A stretch of DNA of 64,000 bases from Macrostomum hystrix (taxonomy: Eukaryota; Platyhelminthes; Macrostomidae): contig CATNEN010000034.1 of NCBI GenBank assembly GCA_950097015.1, positions 696,501 to 760,500 on the forward strand, given 5' to 3'. The position numbers and the translations under genes were made by a program. Below the pieces are notes generated by a model. That model did not search any database, was not told where the DNA came from, and worked only from the letters and a program-made list of their open reading frames with translations. Position 1 is the stretch's first letter. Each line of letters opens with the position of its first letter. This document shows, piece after piece, positions 1 to 10,120 of this stretch.

Positions 1-141
1 CTCCACATTATTCTATATTAGACCTGTAGAGCTCTCCGTGCGACAGTCTATACTCGTCTGGCACTAGTTCGTTGTGGAATTGATTTTGGTTTGAAATTGC
101 CTGAAATTGCTTTCTGAGTCACGCGCGCTGCCTCCGCCGCC

Positions 142-232
<91 letters not shown>

Positions 233-1500
233 ATCTAGAAGACGGAGAGCGCCAGATATAGTTCGCTCTCCATTCAGGAAGTCATTTTGCCCAGGCGAGT
301 ATACACCTTGTTGACTTATTGAGCCGCGCAGAGCGAAGAAGACGATCACACGATACTCGGGGTGCTGGGGTGGGTGTCCGTTTGCTCAAGGATTGGACCC
401 GCGCATTCTCGTCTGCTTCTAGCTATCCCATTGTTTGGCCTGTGGGTGTCCCTGCTTCTTCGCTGTCACACTCGCTAACTCTCTCAGATTATGGGGCCTT
501 AGTCTATATAGATTTGCTTACCAATTCAGTAGCAGCACCTGCCCGGCCTGTCTCTGATTATCATGACTGCCTCCGTGCCATTCGGGGTGGAAAAACAGAG
601 CGTTGACTATCACTCCATACATTCCCAATAGTCACTCCCTACCTTTGTTCCCAAATCGCCAGTTTTACGTGCAGCCAAGCCAATACTTTCAATTTGTCTT
701 ACAGGTAAGCCTCCCGAGGCTTGACCGGAGCATGTTAATTCATTGTGTAATTAAACGCTTATGCATGATCACGCGCAGTACAAGCGCACACCTGTTGAAG
801 ATTAGGGTCAGAATTAACGCCGACTGTCCAAAGTCTTGCTGACTTTTCGAGTTTATCAATGGTCTTCTTAGAAACGAAACTTTTGAAATCAGTTTTTGTT
901 GCCTGAAAAGTGGCACCTCCTGTGAACTGCACTGTGTGATTTCCGGTCAGGACCCACTCTTCTGACCCGCCCAACCCATTGATTATCCCAGCTGGCACAG
1001 CCGCACCGATTCAAACTGACAATTTTCTGTAGCCGTGGCTTTCCCAAATCTGATGCCATTCCTGGAGATGCTGGGGCAGCGACGCATTCAAATTGAGCTG
1101 CTTCAACATGAAGTTGCGCCATCAGCATCCGCCTAGTTAATTACTACCTGGAGCTAGCTGATGAAGGACTGAGGACTTGAGTTTATTGAATTGAGACAGT
1201 ATAGCAGACTGACAGTATGGCGCTCAGGAAGTTATAATGAATCATTTGCTTAATACTACTCAGAAGTATACCGCATAGTAGCAATTTGTGCATTTTATAT
1301 CACTTCAAATGAGCAAAAATGAAACATTCTAAAGTTTGCCCTTAAGTTTCATACTCTTATATTGTATCCATCAAAAGAGTTACAATGCATACTGAGAAAC
1401 GCCACAGCGAAGGAAAGACCGCTTTCTGCGATTGCCGAATTTAAACAAATTATTTTATTTGACGACCCTACTGCGCGTCCGTTCTCAGATTAGAAAGTGA
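1..1500. other. Gene-poor left edge with one CTG tract
   Basis: Apart from the CTG microsatellite no supported gene is seen. Short open frames exist, for example plus-strand 603-704, which ends at a good AG|GTAAGC donor near 704, but none has recognisable protein features. A TTTATT at 1454-1459 is AATAAA on the minus strand and fits the poly(A) signal of the cystatin gene. Confidence 0.5.
143..232. repeat. (CTG)30 / (CAG)30 microsatellite
   Basis: Ninety bases of uninterrupted CTG. On the minus strand it reads as about 30 glutamines inside a 76-codon open frame (349-119) that has no recognisable domain, so coding status is unsupported. Perfect tracts of this length are expected to be length-variable. 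Confidence 0.95.
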
Positions 1501-1533
1501 AGAGAGTTCGATCACTGTCTATGGGTGAGGCTT

Positions 1534-2331
1534 TCAGATGCGCTCGCTGCACTCCCTCTCGTTAATGATGGTGTACTGCGGGCTCGTCCAGGCCTTGAAC
1601 AGCACCTCGAAGCGGCAGCTGTAGGTCTTGGCGGAGTTGCTGACGGCGCACTCCTCGATGCCCTTGCCGTGGTTCTCGGGCACATTTGCGCAGATGGTCT
1701 CAATGAAGAGGCCGTAGAACTCAAACAGCATGCCGGCCACGACCTGCTTGGTGGCGTGGTCGTAGCGCACCAGAGAGTGCAGCCTTGACAGCTGGCTCTG
1801 ACGGTTGAACTCCACGGCGGCGATGGTCATGGCGCCCTGGAACATCGGCGAGGAGGACTCCTCCGGGGTCAGCGGCACCTTCTGGCCGGCGAAGGGCATC
1901 TCGCGGGGCGACATGCAGGACGGCTCGCTGACCATGCGGTACTCGGCGTTGACAGCCCACGGCTGGTAGAGCACCTTGAAGCTGCAGTGGAACTCCGAGG
2001 CGCCAAGCAGGTTCACCGGAGTGCACTTGGCCAGGTTCTCCAGGTTCTGAGCCTCGTGATTCTCGCAGCTGGTGGCGCGGAAGATGACGCTGAACTCGTA
2101 GAGGACGCCGGCGACCAGTTGCTGGGTGCCCTGGATGAAGTTGAACACGGTGTGGAAGCGCGGATGGTTGCTGAGCCGGTTCATCTCCAGGGTGGACATG
2201 TCAAGGGCGCCGCGGAACTCGGACGACCTGACGTCGTCGTCGGTCAGGGGCCGCTTGCCGCCGACCATGGAGCCGAGGGCGACGCCGGCCAGACAGCAGG
2301 CGATGGCTGACACGAGAGTCAGGCTCTTCAT
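1534..2331 (-). CDS. Secreted protein with two tandem cystatin domains
   Basis: This 265-residue protein reads from one exon. Residues 1-20 form a signal peptide (MKSLTLVSAIACCLAGVALG). Two cystatin-fold domains follow, about 38-140 and 163-262. Each has a conserved Gly (G41, G166) and the cysteine-protease-binding QxVxG loop: QLVAG at 71-75 and QVVAG at 196-200. The second hairpin PW is present in domain 1 (P124-W125) and is AW in domain 2 (247-248). Each domain has four cysteines (89/103/116/139 and 214/228/239/261), the pattern of the two type-2 cystatin disulfides. Likely role: extracellular or vesicular inhibitor of papain-like cathepsins, with two inhibitory heads. An AG acceptor ends 10 nt before the ATG (exon from 2341), and AATAAA lies at 1459-1454 on this strand. 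Inhibitory activity is inferred from the family. Confidence 0.85.
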   Translation of the reverse strand: MKSLTLVSAIACCLAGVALGSMVGGKRPLTDDDVRSSEFRGALDMSTLEMNRLSNHPRFHTVFNFIQGTQQLVAGVLYEFSVIFRATSCENHEAQNLENLAKCTPVNLLGASEFHCSFKVLYQPWAVNAEYRMVSEPSCMSPREMPFAGQKVPLTPEESSSPMFQGAMTIAAVEFNRQSQLSRLHSLVRYDHATKQVVAGMLFEFYGLFIETICANVPENHGKGIEECAVSNSAKTYSCRFEVLFKAWTSPQYTIINERECSERI

Positions 2332-2341
2332 GTTTGAACGG

Positions 2342-2985
2342 CTGCGGGTGGGCCGGTACGTTCAGTAAGACTAGATCTGTGGTTCTCATCAATCTATGCA
2401 AAGATCAGTTTTCGAGTCATTCGATATTCAAGGTAATGAAATTGAGAATATGAGATCGGATGTGACAAAGGCTACATAGGAACTTACCTTGGATAATAAT
2501 TAATCAGCTGTATCGAGGGTCCCGTTCAAAAGTTGAGAGTTGGTTTTTCTAAGACACTTGGCTGCGAATGAGCCCCTATAAATTGGATTGTGTGGGAAGA
2601 CGGCCTGTTGCCAAGACTCAGTAATAGATAAGAGCAACACTAGACCTGATTCATGGCTTTCGTCACGACAACGACAACTTCGGGTACAGTCAATTCCCAT
2701 TGTTTTGCTTTTCTTTCTTCCTTGCTAAACAGGTTTTGTCCAGTTTAGCAAGAGCCCTGGATTTTCTTCTGATTTTTATAGCGATCTCCAACAAATCGTG
2801 CAGATCCATAAAGTTTCTGAATACGTGACAGTTGTGCTTCTATACACAATTGGCAAATTTGCAACCAATGAGACTTTGTTGTGTGAAAAAAAACTTTTTT
2901 TTTAAAAGACGAAACAAATTTTTATGTCATTTCGAACTCGTAAAGGGCATTCTGCAGGGGCGCAGCTGAGGTGCAGTGGCGCCAA
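2342..2985. other. Intergenic, nothing recognised
   Basis: Sequence upstream of the cystatin gene. No coding signal or repeat family is seen. A TATA-like element (TTTATAG, minus strand, near 2575-2582) could be a promoter element, but support is weak. Confidence 0.4.
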
Positions 2986-2989
2986 ATCC

Positions 2990-3212
2990 AGTTAAGGTGG
3001 AGCCACCCAAATCCATAGTGGAGCCACCCAAATCCATAGTGGAGCTACCCAAATCCATAGTGGAGCCACCAAATCTATAGTGGAGCCACCAAAATCTATA
3101 GTGGAGTCACCCAAATCTATAGTGGAGTCACCCAAATCCATAGTGGAGCCACCCAAATCCATAGTGGAGCCACCCAAATCCAAAGTGGAGCCATCCAAAT
3201 CCAAGGTGGAGT
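2990..3212. repeat. 21-bp minisatellite, about 10 copies
   Basis: Tandem copies built on GTGGAGCCACCCAAATCCAT plus one base. The unit is a multiple of three, so both strands stay open (plus reads EPPKSIV repeats). No start, splice site or domain supports coding. Confidence 0.9.
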
Positions 3213-3480
3213 ACTTGCTGTATTGTAGGCCCGCGCTTATTTGTAAGAAATGTCATTTAATATGTGTTATTTCCTGCTTGCTTTATTTATTATGGCTGGA
3301 TGCGGCTGAGGACGAGTTTAATTGCAAATTAGCGAGTCCGTAGACGCTTACGGCCAAACAACATCCTATGACAATTGTAGGCATGGACAATTATTTTTTT
3401 ATAAAAATAATTACAATATTATATTTCATATTTTACTTTTTTACTTTAATTATAATAAAAAAATTATTATTAATAATACG

Positions 3481-3761
3481 TGTTATTACTTTGTTATTGT
3501 TAAATGCTAATCATTTCTATTTTGTTTTCGCTCGCGCGCACCCTTACTGTACTTTCTTCTCTCTCCCTCTGTCGGCCCTTACCCTCGTCTCTGATTGGCG
3601 CAGGTCATCTCTCTTTCTTCACCCCCCGTCCCTTTCATCTCTCGGTAAATATATTATTGACTCTCGGCCTAAAGGGCACGCGCGCCCTCTTAACGTGCCT
3701 CGTTCAGAGCCATAAAATTCTTACTGTTAACCCTCAGTTATTTTGCCTTGAAGTCAATACA
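3481..3761 (+). repeat. 5' LTR of BEL/Pao element
   Basis: 281 bp, TG...CA. It contains a CTCTGATTGG block (inverted CCAAT box) and a TATA-like AAATATATT at 3647-3655 followed by TTGACTCTCGGCCT, which probably mark the U3 promoter and transcription start region. The same blocks occur in the LTR of the element at 50064-52117. Confidence 0.95.
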
Positions 3762-3779
3762 TGGCGCCCAATGGTAAAC
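3762..3779 (+). promoter_or_regulatory. Primer binding site of BEL/Pao element
   Basis: TGGCGCCCAATGGTAAAC starts directly after the LTR terminal CA. TGG pairs with the CCA end of a tRNA primer. Only the first eight bases match the common lysine-tRNA site (TGGCGCCC), so the primer tRNA is uncertain. Confidence 0.7.
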
Positions 3780-3857
3780 AACGAACCAGATTAGTGTAGT
3801 AGTTAGCTTTCGGCAGTTTTTTTGACTGTTCGCTTTTCTTCGGTGTAAACGCAACGG

Positions 3858-4095
3858 CTCTCTCGCTCCTGGACTGCTGTCTCTCCTGTCGTGGCTCTCT
3901 CGCACCTGGACTGCTGTCTTTCCTGTCGCGGCACTCTCGCTCCTGGACACTGTCTCTCCTGTCGTGGCTCTCTCGCTCCTGGACACTGTCTCTCCTGTCG
4001 TGGCTCTCTCGCTCCTGGACTGCTGTCTCTCCTGTCGTGGCTCTCTCGCTCCTGGACTGCTGTCTCTCCTGTCGTGGCTCTCGCTTCTGGACTGT
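3858..4095 (+). repeat. Tandem repeats in BEL leader
   Basis: About six imperfect copies of a 36-37-bp unit containing CTCGCTCCTGGACTGCTG and CTCTCCTGTCGTGGCTC lie between the primer site and gag. They would be in the 5' untranslated leader of the genomic RNA. Function, if any, is unknown. Confidence 0.85.
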
Positions 4096-4308
4096 GGTTT
4101 CTCCGGCTTCTCCCGGACTCTCGTTACTCAGCGCGAACTGCCAATTCTCGGTGACTCAGTTTTGACATTTATTTTGTTGGCAGTAGGCCTCGTGATTCGC
4201 CCCTCTGTTAATTTTCTGTCCTTTTCTTGTCCCTGTTTGCGGGTTTTTCTTTCTGCGCTCTGTTCCTCTGTCGTCTAGAGTTTCGGTCCAGTGCTGTCCG
4301 AGTTAGGC

Positions 4309-5241
4309 ATGTCGAAGGAAGAGTTATCCGAGTTGATTCGCAAGCGTGGCGTTGTTCGCTCGAGTCTGACCAAGGCTATACTTAGAGCCGAAGCTATTCT
4401 AGCTAGTGGGTCTCGTTTTGATTCCAAGGGAGTGGTGGAGGCAGAAGCTATTCTCGAGGTGTTGGCAACTAAACATGAGCAACTGAATGATTTTGACGGT
4501 AAGGTTGAACTCGCTGTCGATCAAGATACGTTAGATGAAGAACAAGAACAAAGCCAGAATTACTCTCTTAGAGCTAAGCAGACAATCAAGTTGTTAGGAA
4601 GATTTATTTCTTCTGGCGTTCCATCCTTGGATCCTCCATCGCTCAGACAGCCCAATATTAGCGTCAAATTGCCCAAACGGCATATTCCAGTCTTCGATGG
4701 CTCCATCTCTGAATGGCAGCCTTTCTGGGATCAGTTCGCGTCGTCCGTTGATTCCAATTCTACTCTGTCTGACATAGACAAATTCAACTACTTGCTTGAC
4801 TCTCTATCCGAATCGGCGCGAGCTTCGATTCGTGGGTTTGCGGTTACTGCTGCTAATTACCGTGAGGCATTGTCTACCCTCAAAGAACGGTATGGAAATC
4901 AGGATTTAATCATTCGCGACCTTATGTCGCAACTTTCTGACCTGCGTCTCACAGACACGTCTCTGCAGCAGTTGCAACGATTCCATGATGATATTGTCGC
5001 CGTGACTTTGAGCCTTAAAAATCAAGGCGTGTCAGAATCCTCTTATGAAAAACTTTTTCTCTCTAATCTCTTGAGACATTGCCCCGCTGACTTTCGTTTA
5101 GAACTGCATCGCGCGGCCAGCCTCATGAACAGGGAAATCGGCTCCGTCAATTCTCTGTTGCTGTGTCTTAAAAATGAAATCCAAATTCGCCAGGCAGCAG
5201 GTGCTGAATTTAGCAGGCCCCTTCTCATCGAGTTGGGATAA
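4309..5241 (+). CDS. gag: BEL/Pao Gag polyprotein
   Basis: About 310 residues from the ATG at 4309. The N-terminus is charged and helical. The middle carries the Gag region typical of BEL/Pao elements (DUF1759 type), seen around IPVFDGSISEWQPFWDQF, and continues through LKNEIQIRQ. It should be the structural protein forming cytoplasmic particles. The frame ends at TAA 5239-5241. The downstream nucleocapsid zinc knuckles lie in the next frame with pol, so this frame alone gives a Gag without knuckles. In most BEL/Pao elements Gag and Pol are one continuous frame. Confidence 0.85.
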   Translation: MSKEELSELIRKRGVVRSSLTKAILRAEAILASGSRFDSKGVVEAEAILEVLATKHEQLNDFDGKVELAVDQDTLDEEQEQSQNYSLRAKQTIKLLGRFISSGVPSLDPPSLRQPNISVKLPKRHIPVFDGSISEWQPFWDQFASSVDSNSTLSDIDKFNYLLDSLSESARASIRGFAVTAANYREALSTLKERYGNQDLIIRDLMSQLSDLRLTDTSLQQLQRFHDDIVAVTLSLKNQGVSESSYEKLFLSNLLRHCPADFRLELHRAASLMNREIGSVNSLLLCLKNEIQIRQAAGAEFSRPLLIELG

Positions 5242-8200
5242 GGCTCCAAGCAGTTCCAATCCCACTCGACTTGGCTCAGCCTGTGCTTTGGTCTCACAGA
5301 AAACACCCGCTCAATCACAGCTGACTCACCGTTTCAATGGGCCTAGACCCGGGTTTGAGACCTCTCAGAAAATCTTCTGCACCTATTGCCGGGCCAGTCA
5401 TAGTTCTGATCAATGTACTAAGTTATCGTCAGTGGCTGAACGCAGGGAATTTCTAAAAAATAACTCTCGCTGCTTTCGGTGCCTTCGCTCAGGCCACTCG
5501 GTCAAGTCTTGCCCTGACAATAGAGGCTGTCGCCAATGCGCAGGGTCTCATCACACTAGCATTTGCGCTAAGCCTCCTCAGCCCAATGCTGGGTCTGTAA
5601 AACAGAACAATCCGAAAAAGTCTTCGGCCGTCATACCTAGAAAAGGCCAGTGTCTCACAGCTGCATCGCAACAACTCACAGTAGACACACCAGCTTCTGC
5701 TCCACAAGAGCTAGGATCTAAAGGAGACACATTGACGTGTGCTGCCCAAGTTGCAACGAACTCTCAACCGCTTAACATGTTCATTCATCACAATCCTGCT
5801 GTTGCTCTTCCAGTCGCCAAAGCGATACTGCTTAGCCCTGATGGATCTCGAGAGTTACTGGTTCGAATCCTGCTTGATACCGCGAGTAATCGAACTTATG
5901 TTCGTCATGATGTCTGTCAACTTCTCGGAATCGTCCCAAAAAAGGCTGAACGGTTGCAAATCTCAGCTTTCTCTGGGATAAGTTCGATCATCGAATCCGG
6001 AAAAGTGACCCTCTCAATCCGAAAAATCGACTCACCACAGGTACTTCGCCTGAATGCCAACGTAGTCACGGACATTTGCCAGCCGCAGCGCTCAGTCCTG
6101 ACAGACAGCTATAGACATCTTTGCGATCTTGACTTAGCTGATCCATTCGATCCTCGCGACGCATCTACGCCCATCTCTATTCTGGTAGGGTCGGATCAGT
6201 ACTACCAGATTGTCAAAGATCAAATCGTGCGTGGTGCTTCTGGACCAGTTGCCATCGCTACGAAACTGGGCTTCGTGCTTTGTGGCCCACTGACAGTTTC
6301 TGTGAAAGACGAAGCTGATGATTCGATTGATGACGTCGCCTGCACTGCTGTGCAAGTTCTGTGCTGTACCACTCGGGAAGAGTTCAGTAGCGACGAGCAG
6401 CTACATTCCTTTTGGAAACTTGAGACATTGGGGATCGCGGAACAGGGTACAAAGGAGGTGATTGAACACTTTAATTGTAGCCCTCACTTTGTTCATGGTC
6501 GCTACTCCGTAAATCTTCCATGGAAGCAAGCCACTGCGCCGCTTTCACTCAACAGTCACTTTGACCTCGCTGTTCACCGACTGCACTCGACTATACGCAG
6601 GCTTTCAAAGGATCCTCGTTGTTGGAAACAATATAGTGACATTATCGAGGAACAGGAGGCTACTGGCATCATCGAAAGAGCTCCACTGTCCGATCATAAA
6701 CAACCAGTTCACTATTTACCTCATTCGTGTGTTTTGAAATCCGATAGCGAACATACCAAGCTTCGGATTGTCTACGATGGATCCGCAAAGTCTCATAAGG
6801 CGGACCTTTCAATTAATGATCTTTTGCAAAGCGGACCTAGCGAATTTCCGCATATTCCAGCTCTGTTGATTCGGTTTCGATGGCACTCAATCGCAGTTAT
6901 CGCAGATATTGAAAAGGCTTTTCTCCAAGTGGCGATTGACCAATCCGACAGAGATTTCCTTCGATTCCTTTGGCATGAATCGAACAATCAAACTGGTGAC
7001 GTTTCCATCGTCCAGTATCGATTTTGCCGAGTTCCATTCGGCCTGACCTGTTCGCCAGCTCTCTTGAAGGTCACGATTTTACGCCACCTTGAGACTCAAA
7101 AGTCCGATTATCCAAAGACCGTTTCAATTCTAAAGCGCGATTTTTATGTCGACAACCTAGTTACGAGCTGTGACTCCGTGGATGAAGCTCAACAAATACT
7201 TCAGGACGCTAAATCTCTGTTTCACATGGCAGGTATGAATCTACGACAATGGCAATCCAATTCCGAGAAATTTCTCGCCGGTATTCTCTCGGAGGATATC
7301 GGTCATGCCGGAAAGGTTCTTGGGTTGCGATGGAACCCTACTCACGATGTTCTAAGTTTAGACTTCCGTCATCAAGCTGAAACAGCTTCCTCACAAATTC
7401 CAACAAAGCGTTCAATCCTCGCGTTTCTCGCTAGAATTTATGACCCTCTCGGTCTACTTTCACCTCTGCTCACAGTTGCTAAATGTCTACTACAACAATT
7501 ATGCATTCGGAAAGTGACATGGGATGCTGAGATCCCCGCCGACATTGGTCAAATCTGGAGCCAATGGCTTCAATCAGTCCAAACTTTTAAATTGGACATA
7601 CCCCGCTTCCTATTCATTTCTCAACCATCCGAAGCCATCCTATACGGCTTTTGTGACGCTAGTGAAAAAGCGTTCGCTGCATGCATCTATGTGGCTGCGA
7701 CCTATCCCGATGGCTCACGGTCCTCAAATCTGTTGATTTCAAAATCGAGAGTAGCACCTATCGCACAGCTTTCGATTTCTCGACTAGAGCTATTGGCAGC
7801 ACTGATCTTGGTCCGACTAATGCACGCGACCTCACAGAACTTGTCCTCACTTCCTCGAAGGTTTTACACTGACAGCATGAACGCTTTGCAGTGGATAAAA
7901 AACGAATCAAAACAAAGAAAGCTCTTTGTGCAGAATCGTGTCAATGAAATCCGTCGTCTCTCCTCACCATCGGAATGGTTTCACGTATCGGGAGATTCGA
8001 ACCCTGCCGATTTACCTTCTCGTGGCTGCCTACTTGAGAAGCTAATTAACAACGAAATGTGGCTACATGGCCCTTCGTTTCTGTCGGCTGAAACACCAAT
8101 TAATTTGCCATCAGCAGCGATTGCACAAATACATTCAGGGGAAGGAAAATTTGACCAGAAGTCAGCTTCCCATTCAGCTAACCTCGCCGAAACTGAGTTC

Positions 8201-9811
8201 TCAAGTGAAAAAATAAACTCAGATGTTTCGCTCTCGATCTCACCTTCAGATTCACGTACTGTAGTTACTACGAGCACATATACAGTAGTTACAAAATCTG
8301 AACATTCTGACATCTCTTCGATTATCGACGTAACGAAATTCTCCAGCTGGATAAAACTAATACGCACTACTGCATGGATCCGACGATTCAGTAGCAACAT
8401 CAAAGCGCAACTCACGGGGGGAGCGAAGCAAACCTCGCTGATCACTGCTCAAGAGCTAACTGAGTGCGAACAACTTTGGATTCAATCATATCAGAGAAAC
8501 AACTTTCCTTTAGAGTTGAATCACCTGCACTACAAAGGTCCTGCAACTCAGTTAAGTCGCAACCTTAGTCTTCACTTGGATGAATTTGGACTAATTCGAT
8601 GCCGGGGTCGGCTATCAAATACTTCTCAGTTTGAAGTGAATAATCCGATCCTCTTGCCTCGACATGGCCATATGGAACGACTTCTCATCGATCATTGCCA
8701 TAAGCTAGTTTTTCATGGCGGTGTTGCAGATACACTCTGCAAACTTCGAGAAAAATACTGGCTCCTGAAAGGACGTCAGAGAGTCAAGCAAGCCTTGAGT
8801 CGATGTGTGACTTGCAAAAGAGTCCAGGGTCGGCCATTCGCAGTATCAACTGTACCGCCTTTGCCGGAATTTCGTCTGTCAGACATTCGTCCATTCCAAA
8901 CCGTAGGAATCGACTATGCCGGACCACTTCTTTACCGGTCTGTCATTCACAATACTGACAACAAAGCGTACATTCTCCTCTTCACATGCGCATCCACCCG
9001 CGCTGTTCATTTAGAAACTGTTTCTGACTTAACTACAGATCAATTCATCAATGGGCTTCGACGTTTTGTCGCTCGACGTGGAATTCCGTCAATCATTAGT
9101 GACAACGCCAGAACCTTCACTTCAGCAGCAAAACTCCTAGCAGCCAACATTACGCAAGACGTTCAGAGTTTTTGTGCTTCGAAGGGAATTTCTTGGTCGT
9201 TTATTCCAGCCAAAGCCCCATGGTGGGGAGGCTTTTGGGAGCGTCTTGTTAGGTCCATAAAGAATGCTCTTCGAAAATCTTTGGGCCGTTCTCTGCTCTC
9301 GTTTGACCAGCTATCAACGTTAATTATCGAAGTTGAATCCGTCATCAATAGCCGCCCGCTACTTTATGTTTCTTCTGACGAGCTGGACGAGATCTTAACT
9401 CCGTCCCATTTTCTTACGCTGCGTCGGCTCACTCAAGAACCTGTCTCATCCACTGCCGATCTCTCCTTGCTCTCACTTCCAAACCACCTCAGCTTGCTCA
9501 GGTCTGCATTAGCCAGATTTTGGCATACCTGGAGCACCGACTACATCCGCTCTCTGCGAGAAATATCGACTGGTAGCACCCGAGGTACTCGTGAACCTAG
9601 GGTAGGTGAAGTCGTTCTTATTGAGGGTGAAAAACATCAGTCGCGTCTTCTTTGGAAGCTTGGTACTGTCGAAGCAGTTTCTCGGGGTCGTGATGGCTCC
9701 TGTCGCTCTGCCTTGGTCCGTCTGGCCCGTTCTCAAGACGCTCGGAGGGCAGAGTGCATTCGAAGACCCGTTCAGGCTCTCTTTCCCTTGGAGTTTTCGA
9801 TCTCCGACTAA
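5129..9811 (+). CDS. pol: BEL/Pao Pol polyprotein (PR-RT-RH-IN), offset from gag
   Basis: The frame is open from 5129 and its first ATG is 5174; the numbering here uses that ATG (1545 codons). Domains in order: zinc knuckles around residues 70-130, including RCFRC...H...C (CX2CX4HX4C) at about 99-113; aspartic protease (DUF1758 type) with LLDTAS, D235; reverse transcriptase with ADIEKAF (D578) and YVDN (658-661, the BEL form of YxDD); RNase H / A17 region with YGFCDAS; integrase H2C2 zinc region (HKLVFHG...CVTC) and catalytic triad D1247 (VGIDYAG), D1310 (ISDNARTF), E1356 (WERL); and a C-terminal DUF5641-like tail. No internal stop is seen. It overlaps gag by about 110 nt in a +1 frame. The start used in vivo is unknown. 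Confidence 0.9.
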   Translation, partial: TGKSAPSILCCCVLKMKSKFARQQVLNLAGPFSSSWDKAPSSSNPTRLGSACALVSQKTPAQSQLTHRFNGPRPGFETSQKIFCTYCRASHSSDQCTKLSSVAERREFLKNNSRCFRCLRSGHSVKSCPDNRGCRQCAGSHHTSICAKPPQPNAGSVKQNNPKKSSAVIPRKGQCLTAASQQLTVDTPASAPQELGSKGDTLTCAAQVATNSQPLNMFIHHNPAVALPVAKAILLSPDGSRELLVRILLDTASNRTYVRHDVCQLLGIVPKKAERLQISAFSGISSIIESGKVTLSIRKIDSPQVLRLNANVVTDICQPQRSVLTDSYRHLCDLDLADPFDPRDASTPISILVGSDQYYQIVKDQIVRGASGPVAIATKLGFVLCGPLTVSVKDEADDSIDDVACTAVQVLCCTTREEFSSDEQLHSFWKLETLGIAEQGTKEVIEHFNCSPHFVHGRYSVNLPWKQATAPLSLNSHFDLAVHRLHSTIRRLSKDPRCWKQYSDIIEEQEATGIIERAPLSDHKQPVHYLPHSCVLKSDSEHTKLRIVYDGSAKSHKADLSINDLLQSGPSEFPHIPALLIRFRWHSIAVIADIEKAFLQVAIDQSDRDFLRFLWHESNNQTGDVSIVQYRFCRVPFGLTCSPALLKVTILRHLETQKSDYPKTVSILKRDFYVDNLVTSCDSVDEAQQILQDAKSLFHMAGMNLRQWQSNSEKFLAGILSEDIGHAGKVLGLRWNPTHDVLSLDFRHQAETASSQIPTKRSILAFLARIYDPLGLLSPLLTVAKCLLQQLCIRKVTWDAEIPADIGQIWSQWLQSVQTFKLDIPRFLFISQPSEAILYGFCDASEKAFAACIYVAATYPDGSRSSNLLISKSRVAPIAQLSISRLELLAALILVRLMHATSQNLSSLPRRFYTDSMNALQWIKNESKQRKLFVQNRVNEIRRLSSPSEWFHVSGDSNPADLPSRGCLLEKLINNEMWLHGPSFLSAETPINLPSAAIAQIHSGEGKFDQKSASHSANLAETEFSSEKINSDVSLSISPSDSRTVVTTSTYTVVTKSEHSDISSIIDVTKFSSWIKLIRTTAWIRRFSSNIKAQLTGGAKQTSLITAQELTECEQLWIQSYQRNNFPLELNHLHYKGPATQLSRNLSLHLDEFGLIRCRGRLSNTSQFEVNNPILLPRHGHMERLLIDHCHKLVFHGGVADTLCKLREKYWLLKGRQRVKQALSRCVTCKRVQGRPFAVSTVPPLPEFRLSDIRPFQTVGIDYAGPLLYRSVIHNTDNKAYILLFTCASTRAVHLETVSDLTTDQFINGLRRFVARRGIPSIISDNARTFTSAAKLLAANITQDVQSFCASKGISWSFIPAKAPWWGGFWERLVRSIKNALRKSLGRSLLSFDQLSTLIIEVESVINSRPLLYVSSDELDEILTPSHFLTLRRLTQEPVSSTADLSLLSLPNHLSLLRSALARFWHTWSTDYIRSLREISTGSTRGTREPRVGEVVLIEGEKHQSRLLWKLGTVEAVSRGRDGSCRSALVRLARSQDARRAECIRRPVQALFPLEFSISD

Positions 9812-10112
9812 CGATTTGTTAACTCCTTTCATGGACATTTAAATCTGAAATTCTTTGTCGCAGTTTTTTTTCAAATCAGTTCTTCGCGTTAGTTTTTTTT
9901 GCCTTTTGGTTACGGCCTTCTTAATTTAATTTAAATTCGCTCATACTGTATGGTGCTGGTTCCTTTGCTAGAAGTCAGTTTTTTTTCCTTTATTTAACTT
10001 TTGGTAATTGGTTGCTCGTTCCCTTTTTTTTCTTGCTCTGCAACTATCATTTTTTCGCACTCTTCGGTTTATCGATTGTCTCGAAGAAAAAAAAATAACT
10101 TCGTATTTTTTT

Positions 10113-10120
10113 GGGGAGAG
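10113..10120 (+). promoter_or_regulatory. Polypurine tract of BEL/Pao element
   Basis: GGGGAGAG, preceded by a T-run, directly abuts the TG of the 3' LTR. This is where plus-strand DNA synthesis is primed in LTR elements. Confidence 0.85.

Noticed and set aside
119-349. Polyglutamine protein on the minus strand
   Set aside because: Only a CAG tract with short flanks; no domain, start context or splice support.
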